Positions 1-8,753 of a stretch of 64,000 nucleotides of DNA are shown here, piece after piece (within the stretch, counting starts at the first letter, position 1; every line of letters starts with the position of its first letter). Both the position numbers and the translations under genes were made by a program. The notes under the pieces are model-generated. The model was not told where the DNA came from. It was given only the letters and a program-made list of their open reading frames with translations, and ran no database searches. The DNA lies in assembly GCA_902586885.1 (NCBI GenBank), contig CACIJG010000007.1:21893-85892 (forward strand), read 5' to 3'. This DNA comes from an uncultured Alphaproteobacteria bacterium (GTDB lineage: Bacteria; Pseudomonadota; Alphaproteobacteria; Rhodobacterales; Rhodobacteraceae).

Positions 1-1
1 T

Positions 2-577
2 GTACCTTTTGCAATGCACGCGAAAGATGATGGATCTTATGGTTATGAAATGGAAATTATCGTAAAAGCTGATAGTGCCATACAGTCTCCTTCTGAAATT
101 AAAGGTAAGACTTTAGCCTTTACGTCTCCTACTTCTAATTCTGGGTTCAAAGCTCCATCAGCAATTTTGAAGGGGGAGTTTGACTTGATAGCAGACAGAG
201 ATTTTACGCCAACTTTTTCTGGTAAGCACGACAACTCTATACTGGGAGTGTATAATGGTGACTATGAAATCGCATCTGTCGCAAATTCAGTTCTTCAAAG
301 AATGGAGAGAAGAGGTGTAATTGAGAAAGGAAAGTTGCGAGCTGTTTACAGATCACCAACTTTTCCAACAACGGGTTATGGCCATGCTCACAACTTACAC
401 CCTGAGTTGGTAGCTAAAATAAAAACTGCCTTTTTCACTTGGGATTTCGATGATGACCCTCTTTACAAGAAAGAGTTTGCAAAGGCTGATAAGTTTATTG
501 GCATTCGACATATGAATGACTGGGCTGTCATAAGGCAAATAGATACAGCAAATGGTGTCAGTTACGACTGCAAGTAA
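2..577 (+). CDS. phnD: Phosphonate/organophosphate ABC transporter, periplasmic binding protein (5' partial)
   Basis: Periplasmic substrate-binding component of a phosphonate-type ABC importer. The frame is open to the window edge and about 191 residues are visible. PhnD proteins usually have 300-340, so the signal peptide and first lobe lie upstream. The visible part has the PhnD-like segment with FTSPTSNSG and the later GYGHAHNLHPELV stretch before the final helices. The assignment is supported by the following phnC-phnE-phnE genes. An ATG at 14 is only an internal methionine. A hairpin with a T-rich tail follows the stop, which fits binding-protein mRNA being more abundant than transporter mRNA. 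The true substrate (phosphonate, phosphite or phosphodiester) cannot be read from sequence. Confidence 0.9.
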   Translation, partial: VPFAMHAKDDGSYGYEMEIIVKADSAIQSPSEIKGKTLAFTSPTSNSGFKAPSAILKGEFDLIADRDFTPTFSGKHDNSILGVYNGDYEIASVANSVLQRMERRGVIEKGKLRAVYRSPTFPTTGYGHAHNLHPELVAKIKTAFFTWDFDDDPLYKKEFAKADKFIGIRHMNDWAVIRQIDTANGVSYDCK

Positions 578-599
578 TCATTGCGTTATTTAATAAACT

Positions 600-632
600 C
601 CAGGCTCCTTAAAATGGGGCCTGGTTTCTTTT
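600..632 (+). terminator. Hairpin with T-rich tail between phnD and phnC
   Basis: CCAGGCTCC (600-608) pairs with GGGGCCTGG (616-624), a 9-bp stem with one G-T wobble and a 7-base loop, followed by TTTCTTTT. It lies in the 66-bp gap between phnD and phnC in the same operon. It is probably a partial terminator or 3' stabiliser that keeps binding-protein mRNA in excess. Confidence 0.8.
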
Positions 633-643
633 GTGAGTGTTGA

Positions 644-1429
644 ATGTTAAAGTTAGAAAATTTAACAAAAAGGTATAATACCGGTGACTTGGCTCTTCAG
701 GGTGTTGATCTGGAGATACCTGATGGTCAAGTCCTGGCTCTTATTGGACCGTCTGGTGCAGGAAAATCTACATTGATAAGATGCGTAAATCGTCTTGTAG
801 AACCAACAGATGGCTCGGCTACCTTAAACGACGAAAATCTTACTAAATTATCATCTAGAGCGCTAAGAAGGGCTCGTAGAAGAATGGGTATGATATTTCA
901 AGAATATGCCTTAGTAGAACGTTTGACAGTAATGGAAAATGTTCTTTCAGGACGATTGGGATATGTAGGTTTTTGGCGAAGTTATTTTAGAAAATTTCCC
1001 AAAGATGATGTTAGGGAAGCATTCCGGTTGTTAGACAGAGTAGGACTTTTAGAAATGGCCGATAAGCGTGCTGATGAGTTGTCTGGAGGCCAAAGACAAC
1101 GGGTGGGTATATGCCGAGCATTGATCCAAAACCCTGACCTGTTATTGGTTGATGAGCCAACAGCAAGTCTTGACCCAAAAACTTCTCGGCAAATTATGCG
1201 ACTAATTAATGAGCTATGTGCAGAGAGAGGTTTAACTGCCATTATAAACATACATGATGTTCTTCTGGCCCAAATGTTTTCTCAGAGAATAGTAGGCTTG
1301 GCTTTAGGAAAAATTGTTTACGATGGTAGTCCAGAGGGATTAACGCCTGAAGTCCTAACACAAATTTATGGAGAAGAAGATTGGTCGGCAACGATTGAAA
1401 AAGTTGATGACGAAGATGAGGATGATTAA
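644..1429 (+). CDS. phnC: Phosphonate ABC transporter ATP-binding protein
   Basis: Cytoplasmic ATPase of the PhnCDE importer; it hydrolyses ATP to drive uptake through the PhnE dimer. Walker [10 protein letters not shown] is at residues 35-43, the Q-loop Gln near 86, the LSGGQ signature at 146-150, Walker B LLLVDE at 166-171 and the switch His at about 204. At 261 residues it has normal family length. The C-terminal end is acidic (DDEDEDD), which is harmless and common in low-GC marine genomes. It starts at ATG 644 after the attenuator and ends 5 bases before the first permease gene, so the two are surely co-transcribed. Substrate specificity is set by PhnD, not here. Confidence 0.95.
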   Translation: MLKLENLTKRYNTGDLALQGVDLEIPDGQVLALIGPSGAGKSTLIRCVNRLVEPTDGSATLNDENLTKLSSRALRRARRRMGMIFQEYALVERLTVMENVLSGRLGYVGFWRSYFRKFPKDDVREAFRLLDRVGLLEMADKRADELSGGQRQRVGICRALIQNPDLLLVDEPTASLDPKTSRQIMRLINELCAERGLTAIINIHDVLLAQMFSQRIVGLALGKIVYDGSPEGLTPEVLTQIYGEEDWSATIEKVDDEDEDD

Positions 1430-1434
1430 TCAGA

Positions 1435-2250
1435 ATGGGCAAGCCTGAAAATATCTCCACTTATCCAGAAATTTGGAACAAACCACCCTTTATAACTAAC
1501 TCTACACTCCGTTGGGGCATAATTGTTGGCGCGGTAATATATTTAATAGCTGCTCTAGCTTCTATGGACATAAATCCTCAAAGAATTGTTGAAGGTATCC
1601 CTCGTGGGCAAAGATTTATTGCCTCTTTTTTTCCCCCCAATTTTGCTGACAATCGTGGAGTAGTTTGGGATGGAATTCTAGAGAGTATTTGGATGGCTAT
1701 CATTTCAACGGTTGTTGGAATAGCTTTGTCCGTGCCTATTGGTTTAGGAGCGGCAAGAAACCTAGCTCCATTTTGGGTTTATATCACTTGCAGATCCATT
1801 ATTGCAGGATCACGAACATTTCCTGAAATTATTTTAGCGATATTTGCAGTGAAGCTTTTTGGGTTTGGGCCTTTTGCTGGCTTTATAGCTTTAAGTTTAG
1901 GAACAATCGGTTTTTTTGCAAAACTACTAGCGGAAGATATTGAAAACAGTAGCGAGGCTCAAGCAGAGGCTGTAAAAACTACAGGCGCAAATTGGTTTCA
2001 ATGGATAAACTACTCTATACAACCTCAAGTAATGCCAAGAATGATTGGGCTTTCAGTATACCGATTAGATATTAATTTTCGTGAGTCAGCTGTTGTTGGA
2101 ATTGTTGGAGGAGGGGGAATAGGCGCAACATTGAATACTGCTTTTTCAAGATATGAGTTTGATACTGCTGCTGCAATTTTAGTTGTAATAATCGTAATAG
2201 TTATGGTTTTGGAGTATGCCTCAAGTTTTCTGAGGAAGTGGGTACAATAA
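1435..2250 (+). CDS. phnE: Phosphonate ABC transporter permease 1
   Basis: Inner-membrane permease of the PhnCDE importer, 271 residues. A hydrophobic segment near residues 25-45 is followed by the binding-protein-dependent transport core with several membrane helices (about 80-110, 130-165 and 235-262). The coupling-loop motif that contacts the ATPase is the EAVKTTGA stretch near residue 180. The conserved NFRESAVVGIVGGGGIG region marks the PhnE family. The following permease gene overlaps its stop by one base (TAATG), so the two subunits are translationally linked and probably form a heterodimer. Confidence 0.93.
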   Translation: MGKPENISTYPEIWNKPPFITNSTLRWGIIVGAVIYLIAALASMDINPQRIVEGIPRGQRFIASFFPPNFADNRGVVWDGILESIWMAIISTVVGIALSVPIGLGAARNLAPFWVYITCRSIIAGSRTFPEIILAIFAVKLFGFGPFAGFIALSLGTIGFFAKLLAEDIENSSEAQAEAVKTTGANWFQWINYSIQPQVMPRMIGLSVYRLDINFRESAVVGIVGGGGIGATLNTAFSRYEFDTAAAILVVIIVIVMVLEYASSFLRKWVQ

Positions 2251-3062
2251 TGGCCGTAATCAAAACAAATAATGAGATTATCTGGAAAAGGAGAACTACA
2301 AAAAAACAATTAGCTATTTGGCTAGCATGGTTAGTAGGTATTTCCATAGTGCTTTTTGCTTGGAGCATTATATCTGAAAGAACCGTGTGGTTTTTTGTCC
2401 AAGATGCACCAAGACAGGCAGCCGATATTGGAGGAAGAATGGTGCCTCCAAAGTGGTCATACATCTCAAAGTTAATAACACCAGTATGGGATACAATAAA
2501 TATAGCTACCCTTGGAACTGTTATTGCAATGATCATTGCTGTTCCTGTAGCATTTTGCGCTGCCCGAAATACAACTCCACATAGCACTGTAAGAGTGGTT
2601 GCACTATTTATTATAGTTTCATCTCGATCAGTTAATTCTCTGATATGGGCATTAATGCTAGTGTTTATTCTTGGGCCAGGCGTATTAGCAGGAACGATAG
2701 CAATAGGTTTAAGATCTATAGGATTTTGTGCAAAACTAATTTACGAGTCCATTGAGGAGATTGATGAAAATCAAGTGGAAGCTATCAAAGCTACTGGAGC
2801 CAGTAATTTACAGAGAATGACCTATGGTATTTTGCCACAAGTGCTTCCAACTATTGCTGGAGTGGGTATTTACAGATGGGATATCAATATAAGGGAGTCT
2901 ACAATATTAGGATTAGTTGGCGCAGGGGGAATAGGCCTTCAATTGAGTGCATCTATTAACACGCTTGCCTGGACTCAGGTTTCTACGATTTTATTAGTAA
3001 TTCTTGTAACGGTATTTATTTCCGAATGGGTCTCGGCTAAGGTTCGAGGGGCAATTATATAA
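2250..3062 (+). CDS. phnE: Phosphonate ABC transporter permease 2
   Basis: Second inner-membrane permease, about 270 residues and homologous to the gene before it. It shows the same core: EAIKATGA coupling loop, then NIRESTILGLVGAGGIG. The start chosen is ATG 2250, which overlaps the preceding TAA by one base and has a GAGGAA ribosome-binding site at 2232-2237. A GTG 12 bases earlier (2238) abuts that site and is less likely. Paired PhnE genes are usual in alphaproteobacterial phn operons. A 69-bp gap separates it from the phosphodiesterase gene, so read-through transcription is plausible. Confidence 0.93.
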   Translation: MAVIKTNNEIIWKRRTTKKQLAIWLAWLVGISIVLFAWSIISERTVWFFVQDAPRQAADIGGRMVPPKWSYISKLITPVWDTINIATLGTVIAMIIAVPVAFCAARNTTPHSTVRVVALFIIVSSRSVNSLIWALMLVFILGPGVLAGTIAIGLRSIGFCAKLIYESIEEIDENQVEAIKATGASNLQRMTYGILPQVLPTIAGVGIYRWDINIRESTILGLVGAGGIGLQLSASINTLAWTQVSTILLVILVTVFISEWVSAKVRGAII

Positions 3063-3131
3063 AATTTGTTATATAAGGTAATCACTGTAAACTCTACTTG
3101 AGAACCTTGAATATTTTAACGGGCTTAAAGT

Positions 3132-3920
3132 ATGGCGCCATCCCTTAATAAAATTATTATTCTGTCTGACATTCATTTGACCAGCGATGGAAAAAAAATT
3201 GCAGATCTAGATCCACTTAATAAACTAGAAGCTGCGATAAACCACTTATTAGAAAAGCATAAAGATTTAGACCACCTTGTCTTTACAGGTGACTTAGCAA
3301 ATAATGGCTTAGAATCAGAATATGCTCACCTGAAAAAGGCAACGTCAGGATTATCAAGCCCTATTACTTTCATGATGGGAAATCACGATAATAGAGATAG
3401 TTTTTGCAAAGAATTTACTTACTACGCCTTTGATGAGAATGGTTTTATCCAGTCCAGCATCAATTTTGGGGACTATGTTCTCTTATTTTTAGACTCCTTA
3501 AAAGACCCCTATTCAGATGTTGAGAAAAACAAAGGTTTCTTATGCAGAAAACGATTAGATTGGTTAGAAAACCAATTAAGTTTGGTAGAAAACAAAAAAG
3601 TAATTTTGTTTGTTCATCATCCTCCTTTTCCCACTGGCCTTGAGGCAATGGACGCCATCAGATTAGAAAATCCTGAGGATCTATATTCTATTTTAGAAAA
3701 ATATAAGAATGTTATACATATAGTATCTGGTCACATTCACAGAAATATCTCAGGGAATTATAGAGAGATAGGATTTTCAACATTCAAAAGCACCAGTCAT
3801 CAAATGTCTCTAAATTTAAAGTCTGAGAAGGTTGAATTTAACAATACAGAAAAATCAGGGTATGGTGTTTTATGCCTTCGAGAGGACGGTTTGTTCATTC
3901 ACAATGAAGAGTTCAACTGA
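3132..3920 (+). CDS. Class III (GpdQ/CpdA-like) metallophosphodiesterase
   Basis: Binuclear metal phosphoesterase of 262 residues with all family blocks: D13-x-H15 (SDIH), G53-D54, G83-NHD (83-86), H162-H163 (VHHPP) and G200-HIH (200-203). The HHPPFPTG...MDAI and late STSHQ segments resemble glycerophosphodiesterase GpdQ and cyclic-nucleotide phosphodiesterase CpdA. Members hydrolyse glycerophosphodiesters, phosphonate monoesters or cAMP. No signal peptide is visible, so it should act in the cytoplasm. Its place directly after the phn transporter suggests it cleaves the imported compound to release usable phosphate or an alcohol. That role is inferred from context; cAMP hydrolysis remains possible. 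Confidence 0.85.
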   Translation: MAPSLNKIIILSDIHLTSDGKKIADLDPLNKLEAAINHLLEKHKDLDHLVFTGDLANNGLESEYAHLKKATSGLSSPITFMMGNHDNRDSFCKEFTYYAFDENGFIQSSINFGDYVLLFLDSLKDPYSDVEKNKGFLCRKRLDWLENQLSLVENKKVILFVHHPPFPTGLEAMDAIRLENPEDLYSILEKYKNVIHIVSGHIHRNISGNYREIGFSTFKSTSHQMSLNLKSEKVEFNNTEKSGYGVLCLREDGLFIHNEEFN

Positions 3921-3932
3921 CTCTTCTGTAGA

Positions 3933-4769
3933 CTATAAAGTTCTTAAAACTATTATCCCTGAAACAGTTATTAATGTTCCCAATAGCTTAGCCGTTGTCA
4001 GCTTTTCCTTTAAAAAGATAATACCTATTATAAAAGCAAATATTATTGAAGTTTCTCTTATGGCCATAACAATAGCAATCGGCGCATTAAAAAAGGCCCA
4101 CATAACCAGAGAGTACGCTAAAAAGGAGGCAAAACCGCCCCCTAAAAAAATCCACTTCGCGCTACCAATAATTTTTGATGCCGTGCCTGGTGAAACAAAC
4201 CTGCAATAAATGATCATCCCTATCCCATTAATTATTGAAAGCCAGCAGTAATATGCTACAGGACTTTCACCGATACGACCTCCATAACCGTCTACAAGTG
4301 AATAAGATGCTATAAAGCACCCCGTAATCAATGCGGAAATTGCAGCATTTTTTGGAACATGTTGGATTCGTACTCCAACAGTAGATAGAAGACCTGCAAT
4401 TATTAAAAAAATTGCCAGCAATTCGGGCAATCCAAACTTCTCTCCTAGGAACAAAAATGTAATGATTGTCACCATTAAAGGGGCTGAAGCTCTGGCAATT
4501 GGGTATACTTGTGATAGATCTCCCTTCTTATATGACTCAACAAGAAAAATTTGATAACCAAAATGGAAGATGCAACCTAATAAAAGGTTTGGCCAGCATG
4601 TAAAATTCAATGGCGGTACATAGTATAATGCCACTATGGCGAATGGTATGTGTCCAGCAGATACCGCTGCCATCTGTAGCAGCTTATCGCTTCCTCCCTT
4701 TACAAGAGCATTCCACACCGCATGCAAGATTGCTGCAAATAAAATTACAAGGAAAGTTGTTGTGGTCAT
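3933..4769 (-). CDS. EamA/DMT-family membrane transporter
   Basis: Ten-helix drug/metabolite-type carrier of 278 residues with two EamA repeats (roughly 1-130 and 145-278). The end of each half carries the usual EamA signature (FLFLGEK in the first, IIFLKEKLT in the second). It converges on the phosphodiesterase gene with a 12-bp gap. A subgroup of EamA proteins is linked to phosphonate use in other proteobacteria, and this one sits beside phn genes. Upstream, at 4908-4936, a triple PHO box points toward this gene, so PhoB control is likely. The transported molecule is unknown; export of a side product of organophosphate breakdown is one guess. Confidence 0.82.
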   Translation of the reverse strand: MTTTTFLVILFAAILHAVWNALVKGGSDKLLQMAAVSAGHIPFAIVALYYVPPLNFTCWPNLLLGCIFHFGYQIFLVESYKKGDLSQVYPIARASAPLMVTIITFLFLGEKFGLPELLAIFLIIAGLLSTVGVRIQHVPKNAAISALITGCFIASYSLVDGYGGRIGESPVAYYCWLSIINGIGMIIYCRFVSPGTASKIIGSAKWIFLGGGFASFLAYSLVMWAFFNAPIAIVMAIRETSIIFAFIIGIIFLKEKLTTAKLLGTLITVSGIIVLRTL

Positions 4770-4907
4770 TAAAAAATATTTTCTATTTATCTAACGAATA
4801 TTCAATATTGAAACCGCCCTGTTTATCTTACTGCTTTTCAGTTAAAAGCCCACAAATTAGTTATATCTAAAAGCAACCTAACCTCCAAATAAATACATGT
4901 AAGTTTA

Positions 4908-4936
4908 GCGACAAAAATGTGACAAAAACATGACAT
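4908..4936 (-). promoter_or_regulatory. Triple PHO box (PhoB-binding site)
   Basis: On the minus strand three heptamers recur at exactly 11-bp spacing: ATGTCAT, TTGTCAC and TTGTCGC (plus-strand starts 4930, 4919, 4908). PhoB boxes are CTGTCAT-N4-CTGTCAC direct repeats with this spacing. The orientation suits the EamA gene (start 4769). The box lies about 140 bp upstream, leaving a leader of roughly 100 bases. Confidence 0.8.
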
Positions 4937-5018
4937 TGTAAGTGTCTATTTTTATTGAATAAAATTAGTTTACAAAAATACTTTTTTCAATTATTTTTAT
5001 ACATACAGGATAAAGAAT

Positions 5019-5180
5019 ATGCATACAGAACGACAAACAAGAAAAGAAAACTTTTTCAGAAAAAAACAAATAAAACTGTTAAAGGCCTACGCTAAGGGCA
5101 AATTGAAAAAAGCAGAGAAACTACGTTCGGGTCTGCTTGCTGCGAATACCCACTTTGTAAACAAATCAGGGTTCAAGTAG
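5019..5180 (+). CDS. Small basic protein, unknown function
   Basis: A 53-residue open frame from ATG 5019 to TAG, preceded by a good AGGA ribosome-binding site (5007-5010) at 8-bp spacing. The product is strongly basic: about 16 Lys/Arg against 3 Glu, with a KKQIKLLKAYAKGKLKKAEK stretch that could form an amphipathic helix. It has no Cys, membrane segment or signal peptide. I do not recognise a family. It could be a nucleic-acid-binding or ribosome-associated small protein. It lies between the PHO-box region, whose boxes face the other way, and convergent chrA. Confidence 0.6.
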   Translation: MHTERQTRKENFFRKKQIKLLKAYAKGKLKKAEKLRSGLLAANTHFVNKSGFK

Positions 5181-5202
5181 TCTAGAATTTGACAATCTAA
5201 AA

Positions 5203-6390
5203 TTAGATTAACAAGAATTTATCTATTGAATAACCGATACATCCCATCAATAGCACTGTTATCCATATTGGAAACTTCAAAATCAATATAAAGATAAGAG
5301 TTAAAGTAGTAAAAGCTATTGCCCACTCATTGTTGACAATTGAGGGAATTACAAAAACTAAGTAACTTGAGAATAATATTGCTGAGACAGCTATGTTTAC
5401 GCCTTTTAGCCCTTTTTTGAAAATCCTACTCTTACTCAACCTACTCCAAAAATAAAGAGCTATAGGAGTTAATACAAATGTAGACGAATATAAAAATATA
5501 AGAAAATAAAAACCATAAAGTAGTTTATTAAAAACGGTAGAGTCATATGTTAGAGATCCTAAGTAGGATGCAAATGAAAACAACGGCCCAGGTATTGCTT
5601 GAGCGATTCCATATCCGAGCAAAAACTCTTCTTTAGATACTAATCCGCTATTTATAAAAGGACCCTGCAACAGAGGTAGAACTACATGCCCCCCACCAAA
5701 GACCAAGAAACCTGTGTTAAATAATTGCCTAAATAGGTTATAGTCTGAGCCAACTGCAAAAAAATTAAGTGTTAAAAAAGCAATTATCCCTAATAGAATG
5801 ACTGTATATACATGATATTTATTTAAATTTGATACTGCAACTATCTCGCTGTCCTCTAACGGAACTTCCTTTAAAAATAATAATCCAACCAACCAACCCG
5901 TGATTAATATTATTAATGGGTATGCTATAAGATCGAAATAAATAGTGATTATAGAAATACACAGGAAAATAAGTTTTTCTAAATTATCAGTACAAAAAGT
6001 TTTGTACATGGTGAAAACTGCTACACCCACGACTGGTATTGCCACGGAAGAAAGTCCAGAGATTGCAAGATAGCTAAGTGATAATATATCCAGAGAGTAA
6101 CCTATACCCAAAAATGTCATCACCAAAATCGAGGGCAAGCTAAAAGAAAGTAATGCGGCATATGCCCCTATTGAACCACCTTGCCTCATACCGATAGCAA
6201 AAGCTAATTGACTTGAAGTTGGTCCGGGTAGAAATTGACAAATTGCTAGAAGATATGAAAAGTCGGTTTCCCCAATCCATCTTTTTGCCTTAACAAACTC
6301 TTCTCTGAAAAAACCAATATGGGCTGTTGGCCCTCCAAAGGAAGATAAACCCAACTTTAAAAAAGCAGTGCAGATTGCTATCTGATTCAT
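5203..6390 (-). CDS. chrA: Chromate-transport family (ChrA) membrane protein
   Basis: Membrane protein of 395 residues in the long, two-domain CHR family. Each half starts with the family motif: FGGPTAHIGFF near residue 18 and FGGGHVVLP near residue 230. PGP motifs follow in each half (FLPGPTSSQ and AIPGPLFSF). Characterised members efflux chromate with the proton-motive force. Many environmental members sit in no metal context, and here no chrB regulator is present, so the natural substrate could be another oxyanion such as sulfate. No operon partner is seen; the gene converges on the small basic protein gene. Confidence 0.9.
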   Translation of the reverse strand: MNQIAICTAFLKLGLSSFGGPTAHIGFFREEFVKAKRWIGETDFSYLLAICQFLPGPTSSQLAFAIGMRQGGSIGAYAALLSFSLPSILVMTFLGIGYSLDILSLSYLAISGLSSVAIPVVGVAVFTMYKTFCTDNLEKLIFLCISIITIYFDLIAYPLIILITGWLVGLLFLKEVPLEDSEIVAVSNLNKYHVYTVILLGIIAFLTLNFFAVGSDYNLFRQLFNTGFLVFGGGHVVLPLLQGPFINSGLVSKEEFLLGYGIAQAIPGPLFSFASYLGSLTYDSTVFNKLLYGFYFLIFLYSSTFVLTPIALYFWSRLSKSRIFKKGLKGVNIAVSAILFSSYLVFVIPSIVNNEWAIAFTTLTLIFILILKFPIWITVLLMGCIGYSIDKFLLI

Positions 6391-6500
6391 GAGTAATTAT
6401 TCTAAGTTTTTGAATATAATTTTCATTGTATCAAGCTTTTATGTCCAATATATGAACATAGGTTAACAAATTAGATTTTTTATCTTTGCCATTATAATAA

Positions 6501-7679
6501 TTAGTCACTAAAGCCTGCGATTGACTGTTTAATAAGGTTCTCTAGTTCCAAGGCACTTGCTTTCCTCGGGTTGGTAGCGGCTGCACTATCAATCAATGCT
6601 TTCTCTGCAATTCGCTTAGAACAATTAATAGGAATACCTATTTCACTTAATGATTTTGGGATTTCCAGCCGATTTAGTAGTGTCTCAGTATTTCCTATAA
6701 AGCCTGAAATTGAATTATCCGTTAAATTCATTGATTGGGACATTCTAGATACTTTCTCTTCCATTCCTGGAAGATTAAAGCGCAATACTGTTGGAAGAAT
6801 TATTGCATTTGTTAGACCATGTTGCGTATTGTATTCTGCGCCAATCATGTGTGAAATTGCATGAACTAAACCTAAACCCTTTAGAAAAGAAACGCCCGCC
6901 AAACAAGAGCCTACGAGCATCCCTGAACGAGCATTTAGGTTTTGAGGATCTTCATATACAACGGGAAGCCATTTAGAAATCAAGCTTAGTGCCTCTAAGG
7001 CCATAGCGTCACAAGTGGGGTGAAAGCCCGGTACAAGAAAAGCTTCTATAGCATGTGTCAGAGCATCGGCTCCTGTCCAAGCCGTTAGATTTAGTGGCAA
7101 GTTAAGAGTTAATACAGGGTCAAGAATGGCCAAGTCTGGTTTAAGTTTGGGATGAAAAATGCAGAACTTCATACCTTTGTTAGTATGAGTAATCATGGCT
7201 GTGCTTTCTGTTTCCGCTCCCGTCCCTGCGGTAGTCGGAATAGTAATCAATTTTGGAAACGGATATAATTTTGTATCTATTTCCGGAGGTTTCTTTTCAT
7301 ATTCAAAGTCCCATAAATCAAATTCATTGTTAGCAGTTAAACATATAGCCTTACCGCCATCCATGGCACTTCCTCCACCAATAGCTATCACGCAATCGTG
7401 AGTACCTTCTCTATATTTTTCACAACCCGATCCTATTTCTGTATCCAATGGATTAGGAGAAATCTTGCTGTATACCTCAAAGGTCAAACCACTATTAGAA
7501 AGTTTTTCCTTTAGTTCACTCAAAAATGGTAAATTTGCGCTACCTGAGTCGGTTACTATAAGAGGTTTTTTTACTTTTAGCTCAACACAAAATTTTCCGA
7601 TTTCTTCTAGCCGTCCAGGCCCGAAGGCAATGGGAATAGGAAAGGTCCAATCCTGAGATTCAAGCATCTTTTTATCCAT
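6501..7679 (-). CDS. Iron-containing (group III) alcohol dehydrogenase
   Basis: NAD(P)-dependent dehydrogenase of 392 residues with the Fe-ADH fold. The dinucleotide-binding GGGSAMDGGKA is near residue 100, with the ITIPTTAGTGAE motif following. Metal-binding residues are in the ALTHAIEAF segment and the later GLVHAISHMIGA segment. It reduces an aldehyde or oxidises an alcohol; the substrate cannot be told from sequence. The gene stands alone on the minus strand, divergent from an EamA transporter with a 151-bp spacer. A phosphonate-linked Fe-ADH subfamily exists, and the neighbouring phn genes make that worth a profile test, but I cannot assign it. Confidence 0.88.
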   Translation of the reverse strand: MDKKMLESQDWTFPIPIAFGPGRLEEIGKFCVELKVKKPLIVTDSGSANLPFLSELKEKLSNSGLTFEVYSKISPNPLDTEIGSGCEKYREGTHDCVIAIGGGSAMDGGKAICLTANNEFDLWDFEYEKKPPEIDTKLYPFPKLITIPTTAGTGAETESTAMITHTNKGMKFCIFHPKLKPDLAILDPVLTLNLPLNLTAWTGADALTHAIEAFLVPGFHPTCDAMALEALSLISKWLPVVYEDPQNLNARSGMLVGSCLAGVSFLKGLGLVHAISHMIGAEYNTQHGLTNAIILPTVLRFNLPGMEEKVSRMSQSMNLTDNSISGFIGNTETLLNRLEIPKSLSEIGIPINCSKRIAEKALIDSAAATNPRKASALELENLIKQSIAGFSD

Positions 7680-7830
7680 TAAAAAATAATCTTATGACCC
7701 TAATTTATAATCTGCAACGACTTAAAAATATTTTCCAAAGTATTTGCCAATATATTTTTAAAAACTTGTAAGCTTGATTTGTTTATAGTTTTTCAAGATA
7801 TTGAGAAATTACGTTTAGGAAATTAACTTT

Positions 7831-8733
7831 ATGTTTTTGGCGTCCTCAAAAAATTACTCAGAGACTTCCTTGAGCTTAGCACTATTTTTTTGTGGTGGTA
7901 TCTGGGGTCTTTATTGGATTCCATTGAGGAATGTGGAAAGCTTGGGTGTTTCTGGTGCCTGGAGTGTTTTCTTTGTAAACGCCTGTCCCCTTATTTTTCT
8001 TTTACCAATTCTTGGATTTTTTTATTCTGATCTGAAACGAGAATTTTGGCCTTCATTAATCGCAGGATCAGTAATCGGAGTTGCTTTCACTCTCTATGCG
8101 AGCGCGTTAGTGGAAACTACAATTTTGAGAGCAACGTTACTTTTTTATTTGAGCCCAATCTGGGGAACGCTTATCGGGGTAATATGGCTTGGTGAAAAAC
8201 TAACATATAACAGAATATTATCCATTTTAGCTGCTATTTCTGGTTTGATACTTTTATTATGGGATACGGAGAAGTCGGGCTATCCTCTAAATATCGGAGA
8301 TGTTTTTGGTTTTTTCTGTGGAATTTTTTGGGCTATTGGCTCATCTATGCTAAACCGCTGGCCTAAAACACCAATGCTTCCTCTTACCACTTTTGTATAT
8401 TTAACAACTGCTCTGATATCACTTATTTTTGCTATTTTCTTTTATAAAGAGACGTTTCCCCAAAAGGCTCTTCTTTTATCTTCTTTTCCATCCACGTTTT
8501 TGTGGTCTACCGTTATTTTATTACCCAGCTTTGTTATAGTCTTTAAAATATCTCAAATTTTATTCCCAGGTAGAGTTGCTATATTATTAATGTCTGAAGT
8601 AATAGTGGCTCTTGTCAGTGCCAGTATATTGGTACCCGAAGAAAAAATGTTTTTCATTCAATGGATAGGAGGTGCTGCTATTATTCTTGCAGGATTAATC
8701 GAAGTACTCCCCAGTTCACTCAGAAAAAAATAG
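7831..8733 (+). CDS. EamA/DMT-family membrane transporter
   Basis: Ten-helix carrier of 300 residues with two EamA repeats. GGIWGLYWIPLRNV near residue 25 opens the first half, and SPIWGTLIGVIWLGEKL ends it near residue 130. It starts at ATG 7831 with AGGAAA upstream. It is not closely similar by eye to the EamA gene at 3933-4769, so this is probably not a recent duplication. It is divergent from the iron alcohol dehydrogenase and convergent with the aldehyde dehydrogenase. Substrate unknown; amino acids or small organic metabolites are typical for the family. Confidence 0.85.
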   Translation: MFLASSKNYSETSLSLALFFCGGIWGLYWIPLRNVESLGVSGAWSVFFVNACPLIFLLPILGFFYSDLKREFWPSLIAGSVIGVAFTLYASALVETTILRATLLFYLSPIWGTLIGVIWLGEKLTYNRILSILAAISGLILLLWDTEKSGYPLNIGDVFGFFCGIFWAIGSSMLNRWPKTPMLPLTTFVYLTTALISLIFAIFFYKETFPQKALLLSSFPSTFLWSTVILLPSFVIVFKISQILFPGRVAILLMSEVIVALVSASILVPEEKMFFIQWIGGAAIILAGLIEVLPSSLRKK

Positions 8734-8753
8734 CGCATAGTAATAAGGTTTAT

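Noticed and set aside
1460..1468. DnaA-box-like TTATCCAGA
   Set aside because: Single imperfect match inside phnE with no cluster around it.
2238..2250. GTG start for the second phnE
   Set aside because: The ribosome-binding site abuts it; ATG 2250 with a one-base TAATG overlap is better placed.
3906..3926. Perfect 7-bp hairpin over the phosphodiesterase stop codon
   Set aside because: No T-run on either strand, so terminator function is not supported.
5194..5209. AATCTAA/TTAGATT inverted repeat at the end of chrA
   Set aside because: Two-base loop and all-AT stem; unlikely to be a functional terminator.
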